Assembly (NCBI RefSeq): GCF_030325625.1
Contig: NZ_JACAIS010000014.1
Coordinates: forward strand, 1 to 64,000
Length of the DNA: 64,000 bases
Reading direction: 5' to 3'
DNA from: Sphingobacterium sp. N143
GTDB lineage: Bacteria; Bacteroidota; Bacteroidia; Sphingobacteriales; Sphingobacteriaceae
Position 1 is the stretch's first letter; every line of letters begins with the position of its first letter. The notes under the pieces were generated by a model, which saw only the letters and a program-made list of their open reading frames with translations, was not told where the DNA came from and did no database searches. The translations under genes were made by a program, and so were the position numbers. Positions 1 to 9,762 of this stretch are shown piece after piece.

Positions 1-149
1 CAGAGGAGTTTGCTAGAAAAATCAATAAACAAAATATTGCAGCTTAACTATGTGTCCATTTTATTGTTGCAATTCCATATAGCAGTTATAAAGGTTATAG
101 GTTATGCCGGTCTTGTATTCCTTGCACACCTGTCATCACCTCCATCACT

Positions 150-1526
150 TTATATTAACTTCAAAAGGCAGTCAGGATACACACCGATCAATATGGTCAG
201 TCCGACTGCAATAAACAATACAAAAGAATAATTCCACTGCACATTTACACAAGATTCTTCACTGTCCCTAAAATACATGGCGACAACGACTTTCAGATAG
301 TAATAGACTGCAATTCCAGCATTTATCACAGCTAGTACGAGCAACACAACGTGATAATTCTCCATAACAGAAGAGAACATCATAAACTTACCAATAAACC
401 CTGCTGTCAGCGGTATACCTGCCAGGGAAAGCATCGCGATCGTAATGGCCAAAGCCAACATAGGATTTCGTTTTCCTAATCCATTGAATGCTTCAAAATG
501 CTCTGATCCAGTTGTTTTTTTCACCAGGATCAAACCTGTGAATGCAATGATCGTTGCAAGTGAATAGGCTAGCCCATAAGCAAGAATAGCATTAGCCGAG
601 GTAGCTCCAACAGCTATAATGGCGAACAACATATATCCCGCATGTGAAACACTTGAATAAGCAAGCATCCGTTTAAAAGATGACTGCATTAATGCCGAGA
701 TATTGCCCACAAATAAGGTGATGACTGCGATAATTAAGAAAACCGGAGTCCAAAACTCTTGAAGCGGTAACAAACTATAACTGAACAAGCGCAATAAACC
801 AGCAAAAGATGCCACTTTCACGACAGTACTCATATAGCTTGTAATCAAAATCGGCGCTCCATCATATACATCCGGGGTCCAAAAATGAAAAGGTGCAGCC
901 CCAACTTTAAAAGTCAACCCTACAATAAGCAGTAAGATACCACCATAAAATAAAGGGGAAATCGTCTGTGGATTGTTTACCACGTACGATTTAATTTGAC
1001 TTAAATCGAACGATCCCGTAGCTCCATAGAGCAACGCAATTCCAAATAGCAGGAACCCTGTCGAAAATGCGCCCATCAGGAAATATTTCAATGCAGCCTC
1101 ATTGGATACCTTATCTTTTTTACGTATACCCACCAAAATATAAAGGGCTACCGACATAATTTCTATCCCCAGAAAAAGCATAGAAAAATTGTGATAACTA
1201 TTGACCAAAACAGCACCAGTCAAGGAGAATATAAGCAGCGAATAGTATTCAGCAACTTGCCCCTCCTCATCAAAATATCCTTTTGAAATCACAAAAATAC
1301 ATAAAGTTATAGCGACACATACGATCGAAAAGGCAATAGCAAAATGGTCAAAATAAACCATTCCGCTATATAAGGGGCCCGTAGTTGATGACCAATCATT
1401 CCATAAAAAGCCAATAGCTGCTAAGAAACCAAGAATAGAAACCGGCAAAAGCATCTTTTTTGCTTTGAAAAGACCGAGATAAAGGACTACTAATGCTAAT
1501 ATCGAAAGTGTAATTATTGCTCCCAT
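150..1526 (-). CDS. nuoN: NADH-quinone oxidoreductase subunit N
   Basis: This is one of the three antiporter-like membrane subunits of complex I, thought to carry one of the proton channels. The 458-residue product is hydrophobic throughout, with about 13-14 membrane segments, and has the usual family length. The stretch FHFWTPDVYDGAP, with a following lysine in STVVKVASF, is the conserved discontinuous-helix region of the Mrp/NuoN family. It is the last gene of the nuo operon, 18 nt after nuoM. No clear hairpin terminator follows between it and the window start. Identification is secure from family motifs and its operon place. Confidence 0.97.
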   Translation of the reverse strand: MGAIITLSILALVVLYLGLFKAKKMLLPVSILGFLAAIGFLWNDWSSTTGPLYSGMVYFDHFAIAFSIVCVAITLCIFVISKGYFDEEGQVAEYYSLLIFSLTGAVLVNSYHNFSMLFLGIEIMSVALYILVGIRKKDKVSNEAALKYFLMGAFSTGFLLFGIALLYGATGSFDLSQIKSYVVNNPQTISPLFYGGILLLIVGLTFKVGAAPFHFWTPDVYDGAPILITSYMSTVVKVASFAGLLRLFSYSLLPLQEFWTPVFLIIAVITLFVGNISALMQSSFKRMLAYSSVSHAGYMLFAIIAVGATSANAILAYGLAYSLATIIAFTGLILVKKTTGSEHFEAFNGLGKRNPMLALAITIAMLSLAGIPLTAGFIGKFMMFSSVMENYHVVLLVLAVINAGIAVYYYLKVVVAMYFRDSEESCVNVQWNYSFVLFIAVGLTILIGVYPDCLLKLI

Positions 1527-1544
1527 ACAATTGAATATATCTAT

Positions 1545-2987
1545 TTATCTGCCTAAAAAAGTACTTAACACTTCCACCGAACCCGCAGAAAGGTTCAATA
1601 GGAAATTCGGGAATATACCGATATATAGAATCAAGCAAGAAACTATCGCCAATATGATCAGTTCTCCTCCTTTCACATCATCAAATTGTGCTGTCTTTTC
1701 AGTCGTTTCTCCCAACATGGTCTGCTGATACAGGCGAAGAATATATACTGCCCCCAGGATTAGGGTCAATCCCGCGAAAACCGCGAACCAGAAGCCATAT
1801 TGAAAAACCCCTTTCAATAATAGAAACTCGCCGATAAAACCATTTGTCAAAGGTAAGCCAACAGCCCCCATACAGATGATCATAAAAAATATGGCCAACC
1901 GTGGAGCCTTGCCCGCAATTCCACCGAGCTCAGAAAGACTTCGCGTTTGGGTCCTTTGCTGAACAATATCCAGCACATAGAAAAGTCCGACAACAGAGAT
2001 ACCATGATTCAGCATCTGTATTGTTGCCCCACTCAGGCCATTCGTATTCCAAGAAAAAACCCCGGCACTGATCAGCCCGACGTGTGCTATGGATGAATAA
2101 GCAATCAGGCGCTTCATATCATCCTGTTTAATAGCAATAATGGAAGCATAGACAATACCGATGACGCATAAGATCATGGCAAACTGACCATACAAAGCGA
2201 CTCCTGTTGGAACAACAGGCAACAGCCAGCGCATTAAACCATACACCCCCATCTTCAGCATGATACCAGCCAATAACATGGTGCCTGCCGCCGGTGCATT
2301 GGTATAGGTATTTGGTTGCCAGGTGTGAAAAGGAAAAATTGGGATCTTGATGGCAAAAGCAATAAAAAATGCCCAAAACAACCATCTTTGCGTATGGTCC
2401 TCCAGTTCTAGAGCAATAAAAGAAGTCCATTCAAAATCATGATTAGGAACTTGTTGATAGAGATAAAGAATACCGATTAACATCAACAGGCTTCCCAAGA
2501 AAGTATAGACAAAAAACTTGAGATTAACACGGATGCGATCTCCTTCACCCCATAGAGCACAGATAAAATAGATCGGGATCAAAGCGATCTCCCAGCCTAC
2601 ATAAAATGTAAATGCATCCAGTGCCAAAAACACCAATAATAAACCTGCTTGCATAAAAGCCATCAAGGCATAGAAGTTACCTTTATAATTCTTCCCAAAC
2701 GTCGTCCCAATAATCAAGGGCATCAAGCCGTTGGTCAGCAAGATTAACGGTAAGCTAATGCCATCTGCACCTATATGAAAGTGGATATGTAGAAAAGATA
2801 TCCAGGTCCAATTTTGTTCAAATTGCATTCCCCCATTGGTATCAAAAGCACACAGGAACGGAATAGTCAAGGCAAGTGATATTAATGATAATATCAGTGC
2901 TATTGACTTGGCGGCATTGGTCTTCAAAAAAGTTAGTATCAATGCGCTTATTAACGGCAATAAAATAAGTAAAAACAAGTTATCCAT
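1545..2987 (-). CDS. nuoM: NADH-quinone oxidoreductase subunit M
   Basis: Second antiporter-like proton-channel subunit of complex I. The 480-residue protein is multi-pass throughout and carries FHTWQPNTYTNAPAAG followed by GIMLKMGVYGLMRW, the conserved NuoM helix 7-8 region including the channel lysine. A glutamate in the helix FYVGWEIALIPIYF corresponds to the conserved channel acid of the family. It lies 16 nt downstream of nuoL and 18 nt upstream of nuoN, so the three antiporter genes are co-transcribed in the standard L-M-N order. Confidence 0.97.
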   Translation of the reverse strand: MDNLFLLILLPLISALILTFLKTNAAKSIALILSLISLALTIPFLCAFDTNGGMQFEQNWTWISFLHIHFHIGADGISLPLILLTNGLMPLIIGTTFGKNYKGNFYALMAFMQAGLLLVFLALDAFTFYVGWEIALIPIYFICALWGEGDRIRVNLKFFVYTFLGSLLMLIGILYLYQQVPNHDFEWTSFIALELEDHTQRWLFWAFFIAFAIKIPIFPFHTWQPNTYTNAPAAGTMLLAGIMLKMGVYGLMRWLLPVVPTGVALYGQFAMILCVIGIVYASIIAIKQDDMKRLIAYSSIAHVGLISAGVFSWNTNGLSGATIQMLNHGISVVGLFYVLDIVQQRTQTRSLSELGGIAGKAPRLAIFFMIICMGAVGLPLTNGFIGEFLLLKGVFQYGFWFAVFAGLTLILGAVYILRLYQQTMLGETTEKTAQFDDVKGGELIILAIVSCLILYIGIFPNFLLNLSAGSVEVLSTFLGR

Positions 2988-3003
2988 CGATTATACTACA
3001 ATA

Positions 3004-4926
3004 TTAAAGACTCAATAATCCATATACGAAAATGGCAATTACCCCAATCACCATCATCAATAAATAAAAACCAACATTTCCATTTTGAAGCAAACGAAGT
3101 ACTTTTCCTGTATCATAAGTTGCTTTACCAGCTCCGTTAACAAGTCCATCTATGCCACGTTGATCAACAATATTTCCAAAGAAAGCCGACATCCAATTGA
3201 TTGGCCGTACAATAAGACTCTCATAAAGCTCGTCAACATAAAATTTATGGTAAGAAAGCCTGCTCAAGAAAGCTCTTGGAGCCTCATCACCTTCAGGTAT
3301 TTGCTGACGTTTAACATAGGTATTAAAAGCCAGAGCAGCCATAATCAACACTCCAATCGTGGAAACTGCCATGAGTAAATATTCAGTGCTATGCTCCAAG
3401 TGATTGGTTACGGGCGTTAAAGCTTTCCCTTCTGCAAAAACAGGACTTAAGAAATCTGCAAGCCAGTGATTACCGCCTAAAGCCTCCGGAAGATTGATCC
3501 CACCGCCAAGCACCGACAACACTGCCAATACGATTAACGGGACAGTCATGCTTTTGGGAGATTCATGCAAATGATGTTTTTGCTCCGCAGTCCCTCTGAA
3601 TGATCCAGAAAATGTCATAAATAACATTCTAAACATATAAAAAGCAGTCATTAAAGCACCGATGAAACCTAAACCCCATAAGATTGGACTGGCAACAAAT
3701 GCATTGGCAAGTATTTCATCTTTCGAAAAGAACCCAGAAAAAGGGGGAATGCCCGCAATCGCAATGGTACCGATCAGCATCGTCATATAAGTTACGGGCA
3801 TTGCTTTCTTCAATCCACCCATCTTACGCATATCCTGTTCTTCGCTCATACCATGGATCACTGAACCGGCCCCAAGAAATAATAAGGCTTTGAAAAATGC
3901 ATGGGTCAATACATGAAAGAATGCTCCAGTGAATGCCCCAACACCTAAACCAAGGAACATATAGCCCAATTGAGACACCGTAGAATAAGCCAGCACTTTC
4001 TTAATATCATTTTGAGTCAGTGCAATAGCCGCCGCAAGCAGGGCTGTGCAAATGGCGATGACAGCGATCAGCTGCAACGTAAATGGAGACAGCACAAATA
4101 ATACATTAGAACGTGCAATCATATAAATACCAGCCGTAACCATTGTCGCAGCATGTATCAGAGCAGATACCGGTGTAGGCCCAGCCATAGCATCAGGCAA
4201 CCATGTAAACAATGGTATCTGGGCTGATTTACCTGTAGCAGCAATAAAGAGCAACAACGTAATACTCACAACTGCAATATCACCAATAGCAAAATTCTTT
4301 GCTGCGGCAAATACTGTCGAGAACTCCAATGAACCAAACGTGCCCAAAATCAAGAACACAGCCAGCAGAAAGCCCAGGTCCCCGATTCTATTCATAACAA
4401 ATGCTTTTTTTGCAGCATTGGCATAAGAACTATTTTTATACCAGAACCCGATCAGTAAGTAGGAACATAAACCTACGCCTTCCCAGCCTATAAACATCAC
4501 GAGATAATTGGACCCCAGTACCAACAGCAACATGAAGAAGATAAACAGGTTTAAGTATGCGAAAAACTTCCCAAAACCTTTGTCATGATGCATATACCCA
4601 ATAGAATAAACATGAATCAGAAAACCTATACCTGTCACAATCAATAACATGATAGCACTCAATGGATCGACCAAAAAGGAGAGCCCAATTTTCAGGTGTC
4701 CTACCGATATCCAATCAAATATATGCTGTTCGATAACGCCTGGCTGTCCTGCCTGTCTCGACTGATATACATCGAAAAACAGCATACAGCTACAGACAAA
4801 AGAAATAAGAACCACGGCGCTGCCCAAAACACCGATCATACTTTTGGAAAACGCATTCCTGCCCAATCCATTCACTATAAACCCGATTAAGGGCAAAAGG
4901 GGAATCAACCAAATTAATTCACTCAT
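3004..4926 (-). CDS. nuoL: NADH-quinone oxidoreductase subunit L
   Basis: Largest antiporter-like subunit of complex I, located at the distal end of the membrane arm. The 640-residue length fits NuoL, whose extra C-terminal part forms the long lateral helix spanning the arm. Family signatures visible are LVDPLSAIMLLIVTG in the N-terminal part, FIGWEGVGLCSYLLIGFW around residue 146, and FTWLPDAMAGPTPVSALIHAATMVTAG near residues 241-268. A hydrophilic stretch before the final helix matches the NuoL C-terminus. It starts 19 nt after nuoK. Confidence 0.97.
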   Translation of the reverse strand: MSELIWLIPLLPLIGFIVNGLGRNAFSKSMIGVLGSAVVLISFVCSCMLFFDVYQSRQAGQPGVIEQHIFDWISVGHLKIGLSFLVDPLSAIMLLIVTGIGFLIHVYSIGYMHHDKGFGKFFAYLNLFIFFMLLLVLGSNYLVMFIGWEGVGLCSYLLIGFWYKNSSYANAAKKAFVMNRIGDLGFLLAVFLILGTFGSLEFSTVFAAAKNFAIGDIAVVSITLLLFIAATGKSAQIPLFTWLPDAMAGPTPVSALIHAATMVTAGIYMIARSNVLFVLSPFTLQLIAVIAICTALLAAAIALTQNDIKKVLAYSTVSQLGYMFLGLGVGAFTGAFFHVLTHAFFKALLFLGAGSVIHGMSEEQDMRKMGGLKKAMPVTYMTMLIGTIAIAGIPPFSGFFSKDEILANAFVASPILWGLGFIGALMTAFYMFRMLFMTFSGSFRGTAEQKHHLHESPKSMTVPLIVLAVLSVLGGGINLPEALGGNHWLADFLSPVFAEGKALTPVTNHLEHSTEYLLMAVSTIGVLIMAALAFNTYVKRQQIPEGDEAPRAFLSRLSYHKFYVDELYESLIVRPINWMSAFFGNIVDQRGIDGLVNGAGKATYDTGKVLRLLQNGNVGFYLLMMVIGVIAIFVYGLLSL

Positions 4927-4945
4927 CGTATATATTTCTTAAATT

Positions 4946-5275
4946 CTACCAACGAAGTTTATTTAAGGAATCGATATCCACAGACTTCGTATTCCGATAT
5001 ACCATAATAATAATCGCAAGCCCTACGGCTACTTCCGCTGCCGCCAATGCCATAATAAAAAAGACAAACACTTGCCCTGATGAATCACCATGTTGCACTG
5101 AAAATGCCGCTAAAAGTAGATTGACAGCATTAAGCATCAATTCAATAGACATCATGATAATGATGACATTACGGCGAATGAGCACACCAATAACACCAAT
5201 AGCAAAAATAATTGCACAAAAGATCAAATAATGATTGATCGGCACACCTTGCAACTGCTGAACAACTGTTTCCAT
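4946..5275 (-). CDS. nuoK: NADH-quinone oxidoreductase subunit K
   Basis: Small three-helix membrane subunit of complex I, 109 residues, which is the usual size. The second helix contains the conserved glutamate in MMSIELMLNAVNLL, a residue known in the family to be needed for proton translocation. The start codon shares one base with the nuoJ stop codon at 5275, a translational-coupling arrangement. The next gene is nuoL. Confidence 0.96.
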   Translation of the reverse strand: METVVQQLQGVPINHYLIFCAIIFAIGVIGVLIRRNVIIIMMSIELMLNAVNLLLAAFSVQHGDSSGQVFVFFIMALAAAEVAVGLAIIIMVYRNTKSVDIDSLNKLRW

Positions 5276-5772
5276 TAGATTTGTTTAGGTTCTTTCTTAG
5301 CTAATAATATTGCTCCGATCATGGCTGTCAACAATAATAAGGAAGACAGCTCAAAAGGAAGCAAAAATTCGTTAAACAACACTTTACCTAGATTTTTAAC
5401 CAATCCGATTTCAGGATTTGTTACCGTCAAAGGATTAGAGATATCAAATACACGGTAGACGCCAAAGAAGGTCACCAACAGGCAGCAACCTGCAATAACC
5501 CCCATAAACTTGACCAGATTGGATTTCATCGGTTCGGTATCTTTATTCAGGTTGAGCAGCATGAGCACAAACAAGAAGAGAACCATAATGGCACCCATAT
5601 ATACGATAAAATTGACCACCGCCAAAAATTGAGCATTCAATAATATGTAATGCACGGTAAACGTAAAAAACGTAATAACCAAGTATAATACACTATGCAC
5701 TGGATTCTTCGTAAAGATGGTCATGAGTGCAAAGAAAATAGACAAGAAGGCTACAAAATAAAATACTGTCAT
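5275..5772 (-). CDS. nuoJ: NADH-quinone oxidoreductase subunit J
   Basis: Five-helix membrane subunit of complex I, 165 residues. It carries the NuoJ signature NPVHSVLYLVITFF near residues 24-37 and the VVNFIVYMGAIMVLFLFVLM helix, which in structures contains the pi-bulge at the junction between the quinone site and the proton channels. It overlaps nuoK by one base and begins 11 nt after nuoI. Confidence 0.96.
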   Translation of the reverse strand: MTVFYFVAFLSIFFALMTIFTKNPVHSVLYLVITFFTFTVHYILLNAQFLAVVNFIVYMGAIMVLFLFVLMLLNLNKDTEPMKSNLVKFMGVIAGCCLLVTFFGVYRVFDISNPLTVTNPEIGLVKNLGKVLFNEFLLPFELSSLLLLTAMIGAILLAKKEPKQI

Positions 5773-5783
5773 AATTTCCTGAA

Positions 5784-6293
5784 TTAGCTCTTTAATTTGG
5801 TGATATCGAAAGTCGGTTCGACCAATTTGTCCTTGCCATATATAAAATCCTTACGCAAGTAATCTGCTGTCACATGTGGGCCGTCCAAATAAATAGCTTC
5901 CTTTGGGCAAGCTTCTTCACAAAGACCACAGAAGATACACCGCAGCATGTTGATTTCATAGACTGATGCATACTTCTCCTCACGATAAAGATGTTCTTCC
6001 CCTTTTTTACGTTCGGCAGCAGTCATCGTGATGGCTTCCGCCGGGCAAGACAATGCACACAATCCACAAGCAGTACAACGCTCCCGCCCCTCTTCATCGC
6101 GTTTGAGCGAATGTTGTCCCCTAAAATTCTTTGAATAAGGTCTTATTTCCTCGGGATATTTAACTGTAGGGATTTTCTTAAAAAAATGCCTTAATGTAAT
6201 ACGCAAACCTCTGATAATGGCGGGGAAATAGATCCTTTCCGCAAATGTCATCTGTTTTTGTTCAATTACTTTTTTACGATTGCTTAGTTGCAT
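5784..6293 (-). CDS. nuoI: NADH-quinone oxidoreductase subunit I (two [4Fe-4S])
   Basis: Peripheral-arm ferredoxin subunit that carries clusters N6a and N6b on the way to the quinone site. Two classic eight-cysteine motifs are visible: CTACGLCALSCPAEAI (about residues 78-93) and CIFCGLCEEACPKEAI (about 118-133). The 169 residues match the family, with a basic N-terminal amphipathic stretch that would sit on the membrane. It is 12 nt after nuoH and 11 nt before nuoJ. Confidence 0.96.
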   Translation of the reverse strand: MQLSNRKKVIEQKQMTFAERIYFPAIIRGLRITLRHFFKKIPTVKYPEEIRPYSKNFRGQHSLKRDEEGRERCTACGLCALSCPAEAITMTAAERKKGEEHLYREEKYASVYEINMLRCIFCGLCEEACPKEAIYLDGPHVTADYLRKDFIYGKDKLVEPTFDITKLKS

Positions 6294-6305
6294 AAAAGTC
6301 CTTTC

Positions 6306-7346
6306 TTATGAGAAATAAGTATCTTTAATCAATGTAAATACACCTGTAAGTACAATATTGGCAATAGCCAATGGGATCAACATTTTCCAGCCCAAGTTCA
6401 TCAGTTGGTCATAGCGGAATCGGGGCAACGTCCACCGCACCCACATAAAGAAAAAGATAAATCCAAATATTTTCAGGAAGAATACGATTACACCAATAAT
6501 AGTGATCCAATTCGCAGACAGTCCCAGGTCATTCATAAACGGAAAGTTATATCCCCCAAAATAAAGCGATGCCATTAATGCCGAGGATACAAACATATTA
6601 ATGTATTCAGAAAACATATAGAGCCCCAATTTCATCGAGGAATACTCGGTATGATATCCTCCTACCAGTTCCGTCTCACATTCCGGTAAATCGAAAGGAA
6701 CCCGGTTACACTCCGCAAAAGCACAGACCATAAAAATAATGAAGCCTAGAGGCTGTGCCCAGATATTCCAATTGACAAAGCCAGATTGCCCAGCCACAAT
6801 TTCCCTTAGTGAAAGGCTTTGTGTCACCATCAGCAATGCAATGATTGAAAGCCCCATAGCAATCTCATAACTGATACTCTGTGAGGCCGCACGAATGGCC
6901 CCCATCAGGGAGAACTTATTATTGGAGGCCCAGCCACCAAGCATAATACCATATACCCCTAATGCAATAACACCAAACATATACAATATACCAACATTAA
7001 CATCGGCCACCTGCAGGGAGACGACCCGATCGCCGATCTGTAGCTCTTGTCCCCATGGAATAACCGCAGAGCTAATACAAGCCGTTATAATTGCTATGGT
7101 CGGACCAACAATGAAAAGCACTTTATGGGCACCAGCAGGAATAATTTCCTCTTTAAAAAAGAATTTACCACCGTCACACAGCGGCTGCAAGATTCCGAAG
7201 ATACCGGCCCTATCGGGGCCATATCGATCCTGCATAAAGCCAGCAATTTTGCGCTCAGCCAGTGTTGAATACATCGCAATCACCAATGTGATCACGAAAA
7301 TAACAGACACTAATATTAATTTTTCTATGACAAAAGACCACTCCAT
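6306..7346 (-). CDS. nuoH: NADH-quinone oxidoreductase subunit H
   Basis: Membrane subunit that forms much of the quinone-binding cavity of complex I. The 346-residue, 8-9 helix protein has the NuoH signatures AGFMQDRYGPDRAG near residue 35 and FAECNRVPFDLPECETELV near residue 210, the latter containing the cluster of acidic residues of the E-channel. It follows the short nuoG by 9 nt in the minus-strand operon. Confidence 0.97.
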   Translation of the reverse strand: MEWSFVIEKLILVSVIFVITLVIAMYSTLAERKIAGFMQDRYGPDRAGIFGILQPLCDGGKFFFKEEIIPAGAHKVLFIVGPTIAIITACISSAVIPWGQELQIGDRVVSLQVADVNVGILYMFGVIALGVYGIMLGGWASNNKFSLMGAIRAASQSISYEIAMGLSIIALLMVTQSLSLREIVAGQSGFVNWNIWAQPLGFIIFMVCAFAECNRVPFDLPECETELVGGYHTEYSSMKLGLYMFSEYINMFVSSALMASLYFGGYNFPFMNDLGLSANWITIIGVIVFFLKIFGFIFFFMWVRWTLPRFRYDQLMNLGWKMLIPLAIANIVLTGVFTLIKDTYFS

Positions 7347-7355
7347 AATTTGTGC

Positions 7356-8375
7356 TTATTTCAATTTTTCTGTTCTAGCCAACTGTTCGCGATTTTGCTG
7401 CTGAAGTATCGGATTCTCCTTCACGACCTTTGGTGGATTAAAAAGTTCATAGTGATTGGCTGAAATAACGGAACGTGAATCAATTTCTGTCGGTTCTTCC
7501 AAAATCCAATCGCTCGTCTTTTTTTGATCAAAGCGGCAGGTATTACAGATAAACTCTTCCACTTCACCGAATTCATCCTTCCTTGCTGTCACCCGTATCA
7601 CTTCCTCTCCTTTGTACCACAGTGTCACTTTACCCGAACAAGTGGGACAATCGCGGTGTGCGTCTACCGGTTTCGTAAACCAGACCCGATTCTTAAAGCG
7701 AAAAGTTTTATCAGTCAGCGCTCCGACTGGACACACATCAATCACATTTCCCGAATAATCGTTGTCAATTACATTTTCAATATAGGTGGATATTTCCGAA
7801 TGATCCCCGCGCCCCAAAATACCATGCACACGTTGATCTGTCAGCTGATTAGCGACATAAACACAACGATAACACAGAATGCAGCGATTCATATGCAGTT
7901 GGATCTTGTCTCCCAGGTCAATGCGTTCAAAGGTTCGACGGTCAAATTCATAACGCGTATTTGCACTTCCATGCTCATAACCAAGATCTTGCAACTTACA
8001 TTCGCCAGCCTGATCACAAATAGGGCAATCCAAGGGATGGTTGATCAAAAGGATTTCTACAACGCCCTTTCTTGCTTCCACGACCTCCGGAGAAGTAATA
8101 TTTTGCACCTCCATACCGTCCATTACCGTCGTCCGACAAGATGCCACTAATTTGGGCATAGGCCGCGGGTCCTTTTCCGAACCCTTTGATACCTTCACTA
8201 AACAGGTACGGCACTTTCCTCCACTGCCCTCCAATTTGGAATAATAGCACATCGCCGGCGGGACAATATCCCCACCAATCTGCCTTGCTGCATTCAATAT
8301 AGTTGTCCCTGGGGCGACCTCTACCGGTATCCCGTCAATGGTGACCTTAAACTTTACATCTTCCGCTTCTGCCAT
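7356..8375 (-). CDS. nuoG: NADH-quinone oxidoreductase subunit G, short form
   Basis: Iron-sulphur subunit of the NADH dehydrogenase module. The 339 residues contain only the N-terminal half of a classical NuoG: a [2Fe-2S] site (C43, C55, C58, C80), the His-Cys N5 site (H113, C117, C120, C126) and a [4Fe-4S] site (C165, C168, C171, C215). The molybdopterin-oxidoreductase-like domain of the roughly 900-residue proteobacterial protein is missing. Two extra knuckles, C243-x2-C246 and C277-x2-C280, lie in the tail. The frame is intact and closely packed between nuoF and nuoH, so this is a natural short form rather than a broken gene; short NuoG proteins are known in Bacteroidota. Confidence 0.93.
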   Translation of the reverse strand: MAEAEDVKFKVTIDGIPVEVAPGTTILNAARQIGGDIVPPAMCYYSKLEGSGGKCRTCLVKVSKGSEKDPRPMPKLVASCRTTVMDGMEVQNITSPEVVEARKGVVEILLINHPLDCPICDQAGECKLQDLGYEHGSANTRYEFDRRTFERIDLGDKIQLHMNRCILCYRCVYVANQLTDQRVHGILGRGDHSEISTYIENVIDNDYSGNVIDVCPVGALTDKTFRFKNRVWFTKPVDAHRDCPTCSGKVTLWYKGEEVIRVTARKDEFGEVEEFICNTCRFDQKKTSDWILEEPTEIDSRSVISANHYELFNPPKVVKENPILQQQNREQLARTEKLK

Positions 8376-8405
8376 GATATGATTTATTTATCGTTACAGC
8401 TTTTA

Positions 8406-9761
8406 TTATGATACAATTGGTTCTAAAGGATCAGCATAATGTGCCAGTCCATAATTTCGTGTTTGGGACTCTTCTGGATGAAGTATATGCCATTCAAATT
8501 CATCTCTGAAGTGTCGAATTGCAGCAGCTACCGGCCATGCCGCAGCATCACCCAATGGACAGATTGTATTTCCTTCAATTTTCCGTTGCACATCCCACAA
8601 TAAGTCAATGTCTTCCATCGAACCATGTCCGCTTTCAATCTTATGCAGCACTTTCTCCATCCATCCAGTTCCTTCACGGCAGGGTGAACATTGCCCACAG
8701 CTCTCATGATGATAGAAACGGGCAAAGTTCCATGTATTACGCACGACACACTGGTCTTCATCAAATACGATAAAACCACCGGACCCAAGCATAGTGCCCG
8801 TCTGGAACCCACCATCCGCTAATGATTCATAGGTCATCAAACGATTATTACCAGCGGCCGTTTTGAGAATCAGATTTGCAGGAAGAATAGGCACCGAAGA
8901 ACCACCTGCGACGACAGCTTTCATACGCTTTCCATTGGCAATACCACCACAATATTCATCCGAATAAATAAATTCTTCTACCGGCAAACCGAGTTCAATT
9001 TCATAAACACCAGGTTTTACGATATTGCCACTCGCGGAGATCAACTTTGTGCCCGTACTACGCTCTACGCCTATCTTGGCATACTCTTCGCCACCAAGAT
9101 TAATGATGGGAACAGTAGCCGCGATGGATTCAACATTATTAACCACCGTGGGACAATTGTATAGTCCTGCGATTGCAGGGAATGGTGGTTTAATACGTGG
9201 ATTTCCACGCTTTCCTTCCAAGGATTCCAATAAGGCCGTTTCCTCTCCACAGATATAAGCTCCTCCACCAGGTTGAACATAGATCTCCAGATCATATCCT
9301 GAACCGAGGATATTTTTGCCCAAGAAGCCCTTTTCTTTTGCCTCTGCAATGGCACGTTCCAGAATTCGGATCTGAGGCATCATTTCTCCCCGCACATAGA
9401 TGTACGACGTATTTGCCCCCAAGGCGAAACTCGAAACGATCATCCCTTCGATGAGTGCATGCGGTATATGGGTCATTAAATAACGATCCTTGAATGTTCC
9501 AGGCTCAGACTCATCGGCATTGCATACCAAATAACGCGGTACTCCCTCAGGTTTGGCTAAAAAAGACCATTTCATACCTGTCGGAAAGCCCGCTCCTCCT
9601 CTACCACGCAAGCCGGACTTCTTCACCTCCTCAACAACATCCTCAGGGGACATGGTTTTTAACGCTTTTTCAACAGCAACATAACCTCCTTTTTGACGAT
9701 AAACCTCAAAAGTATTGATGCCGGGGACATCGATATGAGTCAACAAAAGTTTACGTGCCAT
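8406..9761 (-). CDS. nuoF: NADH-quinone oxidoreductase subunit F (FMN, NADH site)
   Basis: Subunit that oxidises NADH and passes electrons through FMN to cluster N3. The 451-residue protein contains the FMN/NADH glycine-rich motif SGLRGRGGAGFPTGMKW (about residues 49-65), the second glycine-rich segment GAGAYICGEETALLESLEG-like region (here GGGAYICGEETALLE), and the [4Fe-4S] motif ESCGQCSPCREGT with the distal cysteine in NTICPLGDAAAWP. It starts one base after nuoE ends and is followed by the short nuoG. Confidence 0.97.
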   Translation of the reverse strand: MARKLLLTHIDVPGINTFEVYRQKGGYVAVEKALKTMSPEDVVEEVKKSGLRGRGGAGFPTGMKWSFLAKPEGVPRYLVCNADESEPGTFKDRYLMTHIPHALIEGMIVSSFALGANTSYIYVRGEMMPQIRILERAIAEAKEKGFLGKNILGSGYDLEIYVQPGGGAYICGEETALLESLEGKRGNPRIKPPFPAIAGLYNCPTVVNNVESIAATVPIINLGGEEYAKIGVERSTGTKLISASGNIVKPGVYEIELGLPVEEFIYSDEYCGGIANGKRMKAVVAGGSSVPILPANLILKTAAGNNRLMTYESLADGGFQTGTMLGSGGFIVFDEDQCVVRNTWNFARFYHHESCGQCSPCREGTGWMEKVLHKIESGHGSMEDIDLLWDVQRKIEGNTICPLGDAAAWPVAAAIRHFRDEFEWHILHPEESQTRNYGLAHYADPLEPIVS

Positions 9762-9762
9762 A

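Noticed and set aside
10..231. Small plus-strand frame at the window start
   Set aside because: It overlaps the nuoN 3' end in antisense and has no recognisable start signal or domain. The first 149 nt contain no feature I can support.
7356..8375. NuoG as a broken gene
   Set aside because: The frame is closed cleanly, spacing to neighbours is normal, and short NuoG forms are known in this phylum.
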